In this document: positions 1 through 8,137 of the stretch, in pieces | Numbering within the stretch: position 1 is the stretch's first letter | Layout of the letters: each line of letters opens with the position of its first letter | Source: Candidatus Desulfarcum epimagneticum | Lineage (GTDB): Bacteria > Desulfobacterota > Desulfobacteria > Desulfobacterales > CR-1 | DNA: 64,000 nucleotides | Direction: 5' to 3' | NCBI GenBank assembly: GCA_900659855.1 | Contig: CAACVI010000023.1 | Location: 62,001-126,000, forward strand | Program-made: the position numbers and the translations under genes | The notes under the pieces: model-generated | What the model was told of the DNA's origin: nothing | Databases searched by the model: none | What the model saw: only the letters and a program-made list of their open reading frames with translations

Positions 1-90
1 TTGAAAATAGTGGATGGGGAAAACAATCTGGTGGCTGTGACGGAAAAAATATCCGCGTCCGCTTCGCACGCCTATTGTTGCGTGTTTTGA
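1..90 (+). CDS. truB: tRNA pseudouridine synthase TruB, C-terminal end (partial)
   Basis: An open frame enters from the left edge and stops with TGA at 88-90. The 29 residues include VDGENNLVAVTE, which resembles the C-terminal strand of TruB, the enzyme that makes pseudouridine 55 in the tRNA T-loop. Position supports this: truB directly precedes rpsO and pnp in many bacteria, and rpsO-pnp follow here. Only the tail is present, so the catalytic domain cannot be checked. The call rests on a short match plus gene order. Confidence 0.55.
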   Translation: MKIVDGENNLVAVTEKISASASHAYCCVF

Positions 91-98
91 TTTTTTTT
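66..98 (+). terminator. Hairpin plus T-tract overlapping the truB stop
   Basis: CACGC at 67-71 pairs with GCGTG at 80-84 and is followed by a T-rich tract to about 98, the layout of a Rho-independent terminator or attenuator. A longer outer pairing, ATCCGCGTCC at 51-60 with GGGCGCGGAT at 99-108, could compete with it. It lies between truB and rpsO, so it may partly separate their expression. Confidence 0.4.
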
Positions 99-223
99 GG
101 GCGCGGATGAAATTAATGGTTGTTTGTCCCCGCGTTTCAGGATATGATTAAAGACGCTGGACAAAAAAATAAAAGGATTTTTATCTTTCGTTTTTATACA
201 TATAACAGGAGGTAATAAAGAAA

Positions 224-493
224 GTGGTTTTCGCGACCGAGGATAAACAAAGACTGATCGAGAAATTTAAGCTGCATGAAAAGGACACGGGCTCTCCTGA
301 GGTTCAGATCGCCCTTTTATCCCACAGGATTTCATACCTGACCGAGCATTTGAAGACTCACAAAAAGGACCATCACTCCAGAAGGGGGCTTTTGATGCTC
401 GTGGGGAGACGCCGAAGACTTTTGAATTATGTGAAAAACAACGATGTTCAGCGATACCGGTCCATCATCGGCTCCCTTGGCCTGAGAAGATAG
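224..493 (+). CDS. rpsO: 30S ribosomal protein S15
   Basis: The 89-residue product has exactly the usual length of S15, a primary 16S rRNA-binding protein of the small-subunit platform. It carries the family signature region around [14 protein letters not shown] and [19 protein letters not shown], and ends in [12 protein letters not shown]. The start is GTG at 224, chosen because AGGAGG at 208-213 is correctly spaced and the N-terminus then matches the family. It lies between truB and pnp, the conserved order. In other bacteria S15 represses its own translation through its leader; the 130-base leader here could serve that role but was not folded. Confidence 0.97.
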   Translation: MVFATEDKQRLIEKFKLHEKDTGSPEVQIALLSHRISYLTEHLKTHKKDHHSRRGLLMLVGRRRRLLNYVKNNDVQRYRSIIGSLGLRR

Positions 494-655
494 CGTTTCG
501 CCGGGGGTTTTAAAAAAGATTTATAAAAAATATGGCCGGCGCGCGCCGCCGCATGGAAACGTTTGCGGTCGGCCTTTCAGCGCGTTTGTGTTTCGCCGGG
601 GAGATTTTCATATCATCGCCCCGAGTCTGGACAGGCCGGGAGAAAAACAAACAGT

Positions 656-2734
656 ATGGAAAAAATATTAGAAGCGGAAGTCGGGAAAAAAACCATCAGC
701 ATTCGGGCCGGGAAAATGGCCAAACAGGCCTCCGGGTCCGTTGTCGTCCAGTGCGGAGAGACGGTGGTTCTGGTCACGGCCGTCTCTTCCCATTCCGAGA
801 GGGACATAGATTTCCTGCCCCTGTCCGTGGAGTACCAGGAAAAGATATACGCGGCCGGACGCATACCCGGAAATTATTTCAGGCGGGAAATCGGTCGGCC
901 CAGCGAAAAGGAAACCCTCACCGCAAGGCTCATTGACCGCCCCATCCGGCCCCTTTTCCCCAAGAAATACCGGAATGAAACCCAGGTGATCGCCACCGTG
1001 CTTTCCATGGAGCCGGAAAATGACCCGGATGTGCTGGCCATGGTCGGCGCCTCGGCGGCCCTTGAGATATCCGACATTCCCTTCGCCGGACCCATCGCCG
1101 CTGTTCGCGTGGGCCGAAAAGACGGCGAGTTCATCATCAACCCGGCCATCGGGGACTGGCCGCTGTGCGACATCAATATCATTGTGGCGGGATCGAAAAC
1201 CGGCGTGGTCATGGTGGAAGGGGGCTCCAATGAAGTCAGCGAAGCGGACATGCTCAACGCGATTTTTTTCGGTCATGAAGCCATCCAGCCCCTCATTGAT
1301 ATGCAAACGGAGCTAAAAGAGACCCTGGGCAAACCCAAGCGGGAGTATGTTCCCCCGGAGAAAGACGAAGAGCTGGCGAAGATGGTGGAGGAAAAATTTC
1401 TTTCCCGGTTTTCCGAAGCCATATCCATCCCGGGAAAAATTGAGCGCAGCCAGGCCCTGAGGGCGTTGAAAAAGAGCGCGCTCGAAGAGTTGGGCGAGGA
1501 TTTTTCCCAGAGAAAAGACGAGATTTCCGAAATATTTTCCGATATCCAGAAAAAGCTTCTCAGGGACATGATTCTAAAGGAGAGCCGCAGGATCGACAAC
1601 CGGGGGCTGGATGAAATCAGGCCCATTTCATGCGAGGTGGGCGTTTTGCCCCGGCCCCACGGAAGCGCGCTTTTCACCCGGGGGGAAACCCAGGCGCTTG
1701 GGGTGCTGACCCTGGGCTCGGGGCCTGACGAGCAGCGTGTGGAGACCCTGACCGGGGAAGAGACCCGCCAGTTCATGCTGCATTACAACTTTCCGCCCTT
1801 TTCAGTGGGGGAAGTCAAGCGAGTGGGGGGGCCCAGCCGGAGAGACATCGGGCACGGGGGACTGTCCACCCGGGCCGTTGAAAAGGTCCTGCCGCCCAAG
1901 GATGAATTCGATTACACCATCCGCATTGTGTCCGAGGTTCTGGAGTCCAACGGCTCTTCCTCCATGGCCACCGTTTGCGCCGCCAGCCTGTCCCTCATGG
2001 ACGGGGGCGTTCCTTTGAAAAATCCGGTCTCGGGCATCGCCATGGGGCTGATCAAAGAAGGGGACGAGTTTGTGGTGCTGTCCGATATCCTGGGCGACGA
2101 GGACCATATGGGAGACATGGATTTTAAGGTGGCGGGAAGCAAAGACGGCGTCACCGCGTTGCAGATGGACATCAAGATCGCCGAGCTGCCCCGTGATATC
2201 CTGGAAAAAGCCCTGGAGCAGGCCCGGGAAGGACGCCTCCACATACTGGACAAAATGCTGGACACCTTAAAAGAGCACCGGGACGATATATCGCCTTACG
2301 CGCCCAAAATTATATCCATCAAAATCCATCCGGACAAAATACGCGAAATCATCGGCCCGGGTGGAAAAACCATTCGCTTGATTCAAAGCGAGAGCAACAC
2401 ACGGGTGGAGGTGGATGATTCGGGTCTGGTGAAGATAGCGGCGTCCAGTGAAGAGGATGGCAAAATCGCCCGGAAAATGATTGACAACATCGTCCGGGAG
2501 CCTGAGCCCGGGGATATTTTCGAGGGCCCGGTGACGAAAATCACGGATTTCGGCGCCTTTGTCCAGATCATGCCCGGCCGGGACGGCCTGGTGCATATTT
2601 CCCAGCTTGCCTCCCACCGGGTGAAGAAGGTGTCGGACGTGCTGAGCCAGGGCGATATGGTGAAAGTGAAGGTCCTGGAAGTCACCCGGGACGGCAAGGT
2701 GCGTTTGAGCCGAAAAGCGATCTCCCAGGATTGA
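656..2734 (+). CDS. pnp: Polyribonucleotide nucleotidyltransferase (PNPase)
   Basis: This is the phosphorolytic 3'-5' exoribonuclease of the RNA degradosome, which releases nucleoside diphosphates using phosphate. The 692 residues show two RNase PH-like domains (about 10-145 and 310-540; the second includes [15 protein letters not shown] and [16 protein letters not shown]), an all-helical linker, a KH domain with GPGGKTIR near 563, and a C-terminal S1 domain beginning [17 protein letters not shown]. The open frame extends 31 codons further upstream, but ATG 656 gives the family N-terminus ([16 protein letters not shown]). The 162-base gap after rpsO has GC-rich inverted sequences and may hold the RNase III or PNPase autocontrol hairpin known in other bacteria. 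The TGA stop overlaps the first bases of a palindromic element. Confidence 0.97.
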   Translation: MEKILEAEVGKKTISIRAGKMAKQASGSVVVQCGETVVLVTAVSSHSERDIDFLPLSVEYQEKIYAAGRIPGNYFRREIGRPSEKETLTARLIDRPIRPLFPKKYRNETQVIATVLSMEPENDPDVLAMVGASAALEISDIPFAGPIAAVRVGRKDGEFIINPAIGDWPLCDINIIVAGSKTGVVMVEGGSNEVSEADMLNAIFFGHEAIQPLIDMQTELKETLGKPKREYVPPEKDEELAKMVEEKFLSRFSEAISIPGKIERSQALRALKKSALEELGEDFSQRKDEISEIFSDIQKKLLRDMILKESRRIDNRGLDEIRPISCEVGVLPRPHGSALFTRGETQALGVLTLGSGPDEQRVETLTGEETRQFMLHYNFPPFSVGEVKRVGGPSRRDIGHGGLSTRAVEKVLPPKDEFDYTIRIVSEVLESNGSSSMATVCAASLSLMDGGVPLKNPVSGIAMGLIKEGDEFVVLSDILGDEDHMGDMDFKVAGSKDGVTALQMDIKIAELPRDILEKALEQAREGRLHILDKMLDTLKEHRDDISPYAPKIISIKIHPDKIREIIGPGGKTIRLIQSESNTRVEVDDSGLVKIAASSEEDGKIARKMIDNIVREPEPGDIFEGPVTKITDFGAFVQIMPGRDGLVHISQLASHRVKKVSDVLSQGDMVKVKVLEVTRDGKVRLSRKAISQD

Positions 2735-2892
2735 CAGCATCGTAAAAAAAATGTGTCGCGGCGCTTATTTTTAATTGAGGCATACTACATGTATTGCCTC
2801 AATTAAAAATAAGCCCTGCGCCTTGTGGCTTAAATTTTAGCATATGGAATTTTTAACTTAGCCATCCCAAGCTTTTTTACGAGTTTATCAGG
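2733..2892 (+). repeat. Family I palindromic element, copy 1
   Basis: The left arm GACAGCATCGTAAAAAA starts inside the pnp stop codon. The core is a long perfect-looking stem: CTTATTTTTAATTGAGGCA near 2764-2782 pairs with TGCCTCAATTAAAAATAAG near 2797-2815. The right arm is degenerate, but TTTTTTACGAGTTTATCA is kept near 2874-2890. The same core recurs in copy 4 at 30.9 kb. It lies 17 bases before the next gene, so it could act as a terminator or mRNA 3'-end stabiliser for pnp. Confidence 0.8.
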
Positions 2893-2908
2893 ATTGATAA
2901 AGGCTTAA

Positions 2909-4195
2909 ATGACCATGAATGAATTCCTGTCCCGGAAAACCACCCTGGAAAACGGAATCCGGATTCTCACCCAAACCATTCCCCATGCCCGGTCGGTGTC
3001 CATGGGGGTTTGGGTGAACACCGGGGCCCGGGACGAGGGGGAAGATGAAAACGGCCTGTCCCATTTCATCGAGCACATGATCTTCAAGGGCACCCTGAAG
3101 CGGACGGCGTTTCAGATCGCAAAGGAGTTCGACTCCATCGGCGGTCACACCAACGCCTTTACTTCCATGGAAAACACCTGTTACTACGCCAAGGTCATCA
3201 GCCCCCGCCTTGGGACCATGGTGGAGATTCTTTCCGATATTTTTTTAAATTCCGTTTTTGATGAGGCGGAAGTGGAGAAAGAGCGGGCCGTGATATTCCA
3301 GGAAATCGGAATGACCGAGGACAACCCCGAGGAATACGTCCACCTGCTGTCCAGCCGGACCCGGTGGGGCGACTCACCACTGGGCCGATCCATCCTGGGC
3401 TCCCGGGAAAACGTCGCCGGGTTCAAATCCGGCTCCATCAAAACGTTTTTCCGAAAGAGCTACTGCCCGGAGCGGATCATCGTTTCAGCCGCCGGCGATC
3501 TGGATCATGAGACGTTCGTGGATATGGCGGGGAGGTTTTTTAAATCCATCGCCCCGACACGGCCCCCGGCGTCATCGGGCCGCGTTCCCCCGGAAAGCGC
3601 CGCGAAGGTGGTTTTTAAAAACAGGGACCTGGACCAGGTCCACGTCTGTCTGGGGGCCGATGGGCTGTCCATCACCGATCCCAAACGACACGCCTTTTCT
3701 CTTTTGAATGTCATCCTCGGGGGCAACATGAGTTCCCGCCTGTTTCAGAAAGCGCGCGAGCAAAAAGGCCTGGCCTACTCCATCTATTCCTTTGTCTCCT
3801 CCTATGTGGACACCGGCATGATGGGTGTGTCCACGGCCGTGAGCCCGGACAAGGCCCTGGAGGTCGCGGCGCTCATATTGAGTGAGCTGGAGGCCATCGC
3901 TGAAAAAGGGGTGGAGGAATCCGAGCGGGAAGACGCCGCCGAATATGCCAAGGGCGCTCTTTTGCTCTCCTCGGAAAGCGTGGACAACCAGATGGTTCGC
4001 ATGGCGCAGAATGAAATTCACTTCGACCGCCACATTTCCCTGGATGAAACCATTCAAAAAATCGATTCGGTCTCCGGGGAGGATATCGCGGGCCTGGCCC
4101 GTCGACTGTTCGCCTTTGATGGGATATCCGCCACCCTTCTGGGACCGGTCGGGAATATCCAAAAAAAAGATTTTGAAACGCTTTTACGCCGCTGA
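2909..4195 (+). CDS. M16 family zinc metallopeptidase (processing-peptidase-like)
   Basis: The 428-residue product belongs to the M16 (pitrilysin / mitochondrial processing peptidase beta) family. The inverted zinc motif HFIEH (HxxEH) lies near residues 52-56, and the downstream Glu that completes zinc binding is expected in the VEKERAVIFQEI segment near residue 130. The C-terminal half has the usual GGNMSSRLFQKAREQKGLAYSIYS block, so both M16 domains are present. No signal peptide is visible, suggesting a cytoplasmic enzyme. Such genes often follow pnp in bacteria (the B. subtilis relative is MlpA/YmxG); the substrate is unknown. ATG 2915 is an alternative start. Confidence 0.92.
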   Translation: MTMNEFLSRKTTLENGIRILTQTIPHARSVSMGVWVNTGARDEGEDENGLSHFIEHMIFKGTLKRTAFQIAKEFDSIGGHTNAFTSMENTCYYAKVISPRLGTMVEILSDIFLNSVFDEAEVEKERAVIFQEIGMTEDNPEEYVHLLSSRTRWGDSPLGRSILGSRENVAGFKSGSIKTFFRKSYCPERIIVSAAGDLDHETFVDMAGRFFKSIAPTRPPASSGRVPPESAAKVVFKNRDLDQVHVCLGADGLSITDPKRHAFSLLNVILGGNMSSRLFQKAREQKGLAYSIYSFVSSYVDTGMMGVSTAVSPDKALEVAALILSELEAIAEKGVEESEREDAAEYAKGALLLSSESVDNQMVRMAQNEIHFDRHISLDETIQKIDSVSGEDIAGLARRLFAFDGISATLLGPVGNIQKKDFETLLRR

Positions 4196-4239
4196 AAGGA
4201 GACGACGCGCCGGGGATATCCATGCCGTCGCCATAAACC

Positions 4240-4521
4240 ATGAGTTTGAATGACTCCATGACCATGCGCCGAAAGATTTTCGAAACCGGTCTTTCGGTGG
4301 AAACCATTTCCCTTTATCTGCTGTGCCTGGGGTTCCACGACCAGGGAGAGCGGGTGTCCAGAAAGAATCTCCTGCGGGTATGGAACGGCTCAGGGAACGA
4401 GTTTGCAAAAAGCCTGGACGCGCTTTTCAACAAAAATATCCTGAGAGAGATTTTATCCGACATTGAGGATGAGGACAGCGCGGTGTATGCTCTCAATGAC
4501 GCGGATCAGTGGATCGCCTGA
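4240..4521 (+). CDS. Small hypothetical protein, 93 aa
   Basis: This is a short acidic product with no recognised domain. It begins 44 bases after the M16 gene on the same strand and reads as a compact helical protein (MTMRRKIFETGLSVETISLYLLC, then GFHDQGERVSRKNLL and a Glu/Asp-rich C-terminus). The layout of helices around residues 15-70 could be a small winged-helix-like fold, but no signature supports a function. A purine-rich ribosome site (GAAAGGAGA) is some 40 bases upstream, further than ideal. The TGA stop is two bases from a family I palindromic element. Coding is likely because the frame is clean up to the element and codon use matches its neighbours. Confidence 0.6.
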   Translation: MSLNDSMTMRRKIFETGLSVETISLYLLCLGFHDQGERVSRKNLLRVWNGSGNEFAKSLDALFNKNILREILSDIEDEDSAVYALNDADQWIA

Positions 4522-4522
4522 A

Positions 4523-4667
4523 GGTATCGTAAAAAGTCCGATCTACCGCGTTCCGGGGGTTTTTCCCTCCCTCGGCATACTATGCGTATGGCCTCCGCTC
4601 GCAAAAAATCCCCGCGCCTTGTATATCGAATTTTTACGATACCGTCCCATTTTTTACGCGTTTATCA
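4523..4667 (+). repeat. Family I palindromic element, copy 2
   Basis: The left arm GGTATCGTAAAAAGTCCGAT (4523-4542) and the right arm, read in reverse as GGTATCGTAAAAATTCGAT (ending 4643), form a terminal inverted repeat. The core holds CGGCATAC and GTATGGCC around 4574-4593, inside a G/T-rich to A/C-rich stem. The flank TTTTTTACGCGTTTATCA runs into the stop codon of the convergent gene at 4665. The element therefore separates two convergent genes and contacts both stop codons. Confidence 0.85.
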
Positions 4668-6455
4668 AAATTGGAAGGTAAGAGAAACGTAATACTCCCA
4701 GACCGTTTCGGGCGATGGGAAAAGGGCGTCCATAAGGGTGGATTGGGAAATTTTCACCGGCTCTCCCAGGGGGTTTCCGCTTAGCGTGTATTGATAGCCG
4801 TAATGCCGGGCGCCCAGGGTCAAAAACATGTGTCTATCCGAAAACGGCTTGTGGATATAATACCCTTCCAGGACATGCCCCCTGGCGGACAGTTTGCCCG
4901 CGCCCGGGGAATCGCCGGTCATGCTCAGCCAGTATTGGGACCCCCAGTTGAACTCAATCCCCGCCCGGTCATCGCCAAAGGCCGGAAAGACCGTCCCCGC
5001 GTACACACTGTATCCGTCTCTTGATTTCAGCTCGTCATTGCACAAAAGACCGGCTCCCAAAAATTTGTAAAGGGGATTTTGGGAAAATCCGGACGGCTCG
5101 GTGTGGCTCCATGAAAAGGCCGCGAACAGGTCAATGTCCCGGTCTTTCGCGAAAAACGCCGGGAAGCGGGATTGGATCAGAAGGGTTGCCAGATCGACAT
5201 CGCCGATTCGGGAAACGGGCTCCAGCCGTGTGACGGCCTTGGCGCGGTTGTCCCGGATGTCGATATTCGGGCCCCCGGTCACGGCAAAAGGGAGGATCGC
5301 CGCGTCCGAAAAGCTGTCCGTGATGTTCCACGCGCGGGCGTAGTTCAGAACCACCCGGGCGGTCTCACCGGCATCAAGGGTGGCCGTCGCCCCCCCGAAG
5401 GAGGGGCCGTCCACGGAGCCGCTGTCATGCCCCAGGGAAAATCCGGCTCCCCACTGGTTGTCAAACCCCGCGCCATAAAAGAGTTTGAACTCCAGGCCGG
5501 GCATGTCTGCCTGATCCCCCATAAGAAAAGCCAAAGACGCCCCGTCAAAGGGAATGTGGATCATGTCGGCCAGGGGGGCCCCATCGCCGTATTCAAAGGG
5601 GTCGGGCCTTCGGCCCAGGGAAAAACGAATGGGGGCGGAGCCGATTTTGGTTTGATGGGTGAAAAACGCCTGTTCCAGGCGAATGAAATCTCCCCGGGCC
5701 GGACCGGCCGGGTTGGAATCCACAAACACATCCCCGCTGTCGATCGTTAAAGAAGGGCTGTCCCCAAACGCCTTGCGCATGGCCAGGCGTCCTGAAAAAC
5801 GCAGGTTCGGTTTGATCTCGGCCCGCATGGCCATTCTGAACTCGCTGGTCCAGAAGGCGTGGCCGTCCGAATCGCCGGCGCCGGCGGTGTAAGTTCCCGC
5901 CATGTCTGCTCCCAGGTCGGGATTTTTGAGATATTCGGCGACGGCCCTTCTCAAAAAACCGGCGGAATCCGTCGGCAGCCCGTCAAAGCCGCCGAATTCC
6001 TGGGAGGAGAAAAAATTTTGAAAGCTTTTCTTTGTTTCCACCCAGGCGCGCAGAGTATCCTGAACCCCGTCAAAATTTTTGTTTTTGAGAAAGCTGTCGT
6101 AGAAAGACGATCCGTCCCGGGAAAAGGCGTCCAGGAACCAGTCCGGGGACTGTCTGACGTCTGAGTAATGGATGGAGTCGCATCCGGTTTTGATCTTGAA
6201 TTCGAAAAAGAGTCTGTCGGGGCCGGATTTGGGTGGGGCCTCCCGGGGTGTTGGAATATCAAGGATTTCCTCCTCCGTCTGCGGGGAATCGGGAGTCTCT
6301 TTGCCTGTCGCCCGCTTTTCTTGGGGGTGGGCGCCGGATATGATCCCGGGGTCCGGAATTTCGCCCCGGGCCGGACCGGGTCCGCCGGCCGGGGCGAAAA
6401 AAAAGACCGCCGCGCAGGCGGCGAGGGTCGCGAGGGCTTTTCTAAAATTTGTCAT
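4665..6455 (-). CDS. Outer-membrane beta-barrel protein, DUF3373-like
   Basis: The 596-residue exported protein has an N-terminal signal peptide (KALATLAACAAVFFFAPAGG). A proline/glutamate-rich linker to about residue 75 is followed by a domain starting FFEFKIKTGCDSIHYSDV. The rest alternates short amphipathic strands rich in Gly, Asp and aromatics and ends YYVSLTFQF, a terminal Phe typical of barrel insertion signals. It is clearly paralogous to the protein at 8138-10522 (shared FSGRLAMxKxFGDS, FSLGRRPxxxEY, FDGASLxFxxxD and CNDELKSRDGYS-type blocks) but lacks that protein's SH3 and coiled-coil modules. I assign DUF3373 from remembered family features. Its ATG overlaps the ahbC stop (ATGA), implying translational coupling. 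The substrate, if it is a porin, is unknown. Confidence 0.75.
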   Translation of the reverse strand: MTNFRKALATLAACAAVFFFAPAGGPGPARGEIPDPGIISGAHPQEKRATGKETPDSPQTEEEILDIPTPREAPPKSGPDRLFFEFKIKTGCDSIHYSDVRQSPDWFLDAFSRDGSSFYDSFLKNKNFDGVQDTLRAWVETKKSFQNFFSSQEFGGFDGLPTDSAGFLRRAVAEYLKNPDLGADMAGTYTAGAGDSDGHAFWTSEFRMAMRAEIKPNLRFSGRLAMRKAFGDSPSLTIDSGDVFVDSNPAGPARGDFIRLEQAFFTHQTKIGSAPIRFSLGRRPDPFEYGDGAPLADMIHIPFDGASLAFLMGDQADMPGLEFKLFYGAGFDNQWGAGFSLGHDSGSVDGPSFGGATATLDAGETARVVLNYARAWNITDSFSDAAILPFAVTGGPNIDIRDNRAKAVTRLEPVSRIGDVDLATLLIQSRFPAFFAKDRDIDLFAAFSWSHTEPSGFSQNPLYKFLGAGLLCNDELKSRDGYSVYAGTVFPAFGDDRAGIEFNWGSQYWLSMTGDSPGAGKLSARGHVLEGYYIHKPFSDRHMFLTLGARHYGYQYTLSGNPLGEPVKISQSTLMDALFPSPETVWEYYVSLTFQF

Positions 6456-7633
6456 AGCCCTATTTCTTCATCGGTGAGATAACAGGCCGGATCGGGCGCC
6501 CACAGGTCCCCTGTGACCGCCTCGGCCCTGACCCTGAAGTTGCCTGCGCACACATCCAGCCATCGGCATTTGGCGCATCTGCCTTTGACATGTTTCTTTT
6601 TTTCTTTCAGCTTGCCCATCAGGGGATCCGATGTGTCGGTCCAGATATCCGAAAAGGGACGGTCCAGGACATTGCCGAAACTGTGATGCCGCCAGAACTG
6701 GTCGGCGTGCACGCTTCCGTCCCAGCTCACGCATCCGATTCCCCTGCCCGAGCTGTTGCCCTCGTTCATTTCAAGAAGTTTGAGCACATCGCCGGCCCGG
6801 GGGGAGTTTTCTTTTCGCATGCGAAGGCACACATAGGGGCCGTCGGCGTGGTTGTCCACCGTCAGGACTTCCCGGGGCTTTCCCTGGTCGGCCATCTGTT
6901 TGGCCCGATCCATGATGAGGTCCACCGCTTCCCGGGTCTCTTCCGCAGACAAATCATCGTTGATCAGTTTGGAGCCCCGTCCGGAATACACGAGATGATA
7001 AAAGCATATCCGGGGCACATCCATTTTTTCCATCAGGTCGAACAACTGGGGGATTTCGTAGGCGTTGAAGCGGTTCATGGTGAAGCGCAGGCCCACCTTG
7101 ATCCCGGCTTCCATGCAGTTTTCGATCCCTTTGACGGCCCCGTCAAAGGCCCCCTTGACACCCCTGAAGCGATCGTTGATGGTTTGCATGCCGTCCAGGC
7201 TGACGCCCACGTAGGACAGGCCGATTTCCCTGAGCCGTTTGGCCATGTCCGAATCGATCAGGGTGCCATTGGTGGAGATGACCGCCCTCATGCCTTTTTT
7301 CACGGCATACTCCGCCAGATGGGGCATGTCCGGGCGGATGAGGGGCTCTCCCCCGGAGAAAAGAATCACCGGAACTCCGAAATCGTAAAGATCATCAATC
7401 AGGTCTTTGCCCTGGGCCGTGGAAAGCTCATTTCCAAAATGAATGTTTTTCGCGTGGGCATAGCAGTGAACGCATTTCAGGTTGCAGCGCCGCGTGGCGT
7501 TCCACACCACCACCGGGCGTTTGTCCTTTGAGAACTGGAGCAGATGAGACGGCAGTTTGGAGGACATCCGGCCGTATCGAAGGGCGTCGGAAGGCTCCAC
7601 TGTCCCACAATAAAGTTTTGAAATTCCTATCAT
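6452..7633 (-). CDS. ahbC: Radical SAM/SPASM enzyme AhbC (12,18-didecarboxysiroheme deacetylase)
   Basis: The 393-residue protein begins MIGISKLYCGTVEPSD, the characteristic start of AhbC/NirJ1-type enzymes. C50, C54 and C57 (CNLKCVHC) form the radical SAM 4Fe-4S site. GGEP lies near residue 95, and a C-terminal SPASM region holds Cys in GIGCVSWDG, CAKCRWLDVC and DPACYL for auxiliary clusters. Known family role: removal of the acetate side chains of 12,18-didecarboxysiroheme to give iron-coproporphyrin III in the siroheme-dependent heme b pathway of sulfate reducers and archaea. AhbA, AhbB and AhbD are not in the window. Its neighbours are a coupled outer-membrane barrel and a cytochrome-like exported protein. 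Confidence 0.85.
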   Translation of the reverse strand: MIGISKLYCGTVEPSDALRYGRMSSKLPSHLLQFSKDKRPVVVWNATRRCNLKCVHCYAHAKNIHFGNELSTAQGKDLIDDLYDFGVPVILFSGGEPLIRPDMPHLAEYAVKKGMRAVISTNGTLIDSDMAKRLREIGLSYVGVSLDGMQTINDRFRGVKGAFDGAVKGIENCMEAGIKVGLRFTMNRFNAYEIPQLFDLMEKMDVPRICFYHLVYSGRGSKLINDDLSAEETREAVDLIMDRAKQMADQGKPREVLTVDNHADGPYVCLRMRKENSPRAGDVLKLLEMNEGNSSGRGIGCVSWDGSVHADQFWRHHSFGNVLDRPFSDIWTDTSDPLMGKLKEKKKHVKGRCAKCRWLDVCAGNFRVRAEAVTGDLWAPDPACYLTDEEIGL

Positions 7634-7727
7634 ATCATTAAAGTTGGTTTCTTTATCGTAAAAAAAATTCGCGACATGGCCGGGAAACGGCCATATCGCG
7701 AAAAAAATCAGGATTTAAAAGTAATGA

Positions 7728-8075
7728 TCACTGGCATTTTGCGGGCGTGGGAGAATCGGCCGCGCCTTTGCGCAGGTACGCGTGTATGTTTTCGAGATCA
7801 TCCTCTGAAAGCCCGGCCCACTCCTGTTCGCAGCCCAGTTTTTTGAATCTTTTTTTATCAAAGATTCTTTGCCACTGCTTCTGGGTTTTATCGCTGGGGT
7901 TAAACAGGGGTTTGGGTTTGTCGATCTCGCCCCTTGCCTTGCATTTTTTATAAATCTGGCGATACGTGAATTTTCCTTTTTTATCGTTGCCTTTTGATTT
8001 GGCAAAACACGTCGAATCCATAAACGCCACTGCCAGGAAAAGTCCGAACATCAGTATCAACATTTTTTTCAGCAT
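7728..8075 (-). CDS. Small exported protein resembling a heme-less class I cytochrome c
   Basis: The 115-residue product has a signal peptide (LILMFGLFLAVAFMDSTCFA). Its mature part is laid out like a monoheme cytochrome c: YRQIYKKCKARGE where the CxxCH segment would be, and a C-terminal helix LSEDDLENIHAYLRKGAAD like the usual final helix. The heme motif is absent: one Cys remains and no His follows it. KQWQRIFDKKRFKKLGCEQEWAGL occupies the middle. It lies 94 bases upstream of ahbC on the same strand. Possible roles are a heme-free structural relative, a heme-handling factor, or an unrelated helical protein. Family assignment is inference from pattern only. Confidence 0.55.
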   Translation of the reverse strand: MLKKMLILMFGLFLAVAFMDSTCFAKSKGNDKKGKFTYRQIYKKCKARGEIDKPKPLFNPSDKTQKQWQRIFDKKRFKKLGCEQEWAGLSEDDLENIHAYLRKGAADSPTPAKCQ

Positions 8076-8137
8076 GGTTTCTTTGTTCCTCCTGAATCAT
8101 CTATTAAAGTTATTTTTTGGGGTTTATTTTATTTTTA

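Noticed and set aside
563-655. An upstream start for pnp giving a 723-residue protein
   Set aside because: The extra 31 residues are not PNPase-like, and ATG 656 gives the family N-terminus.
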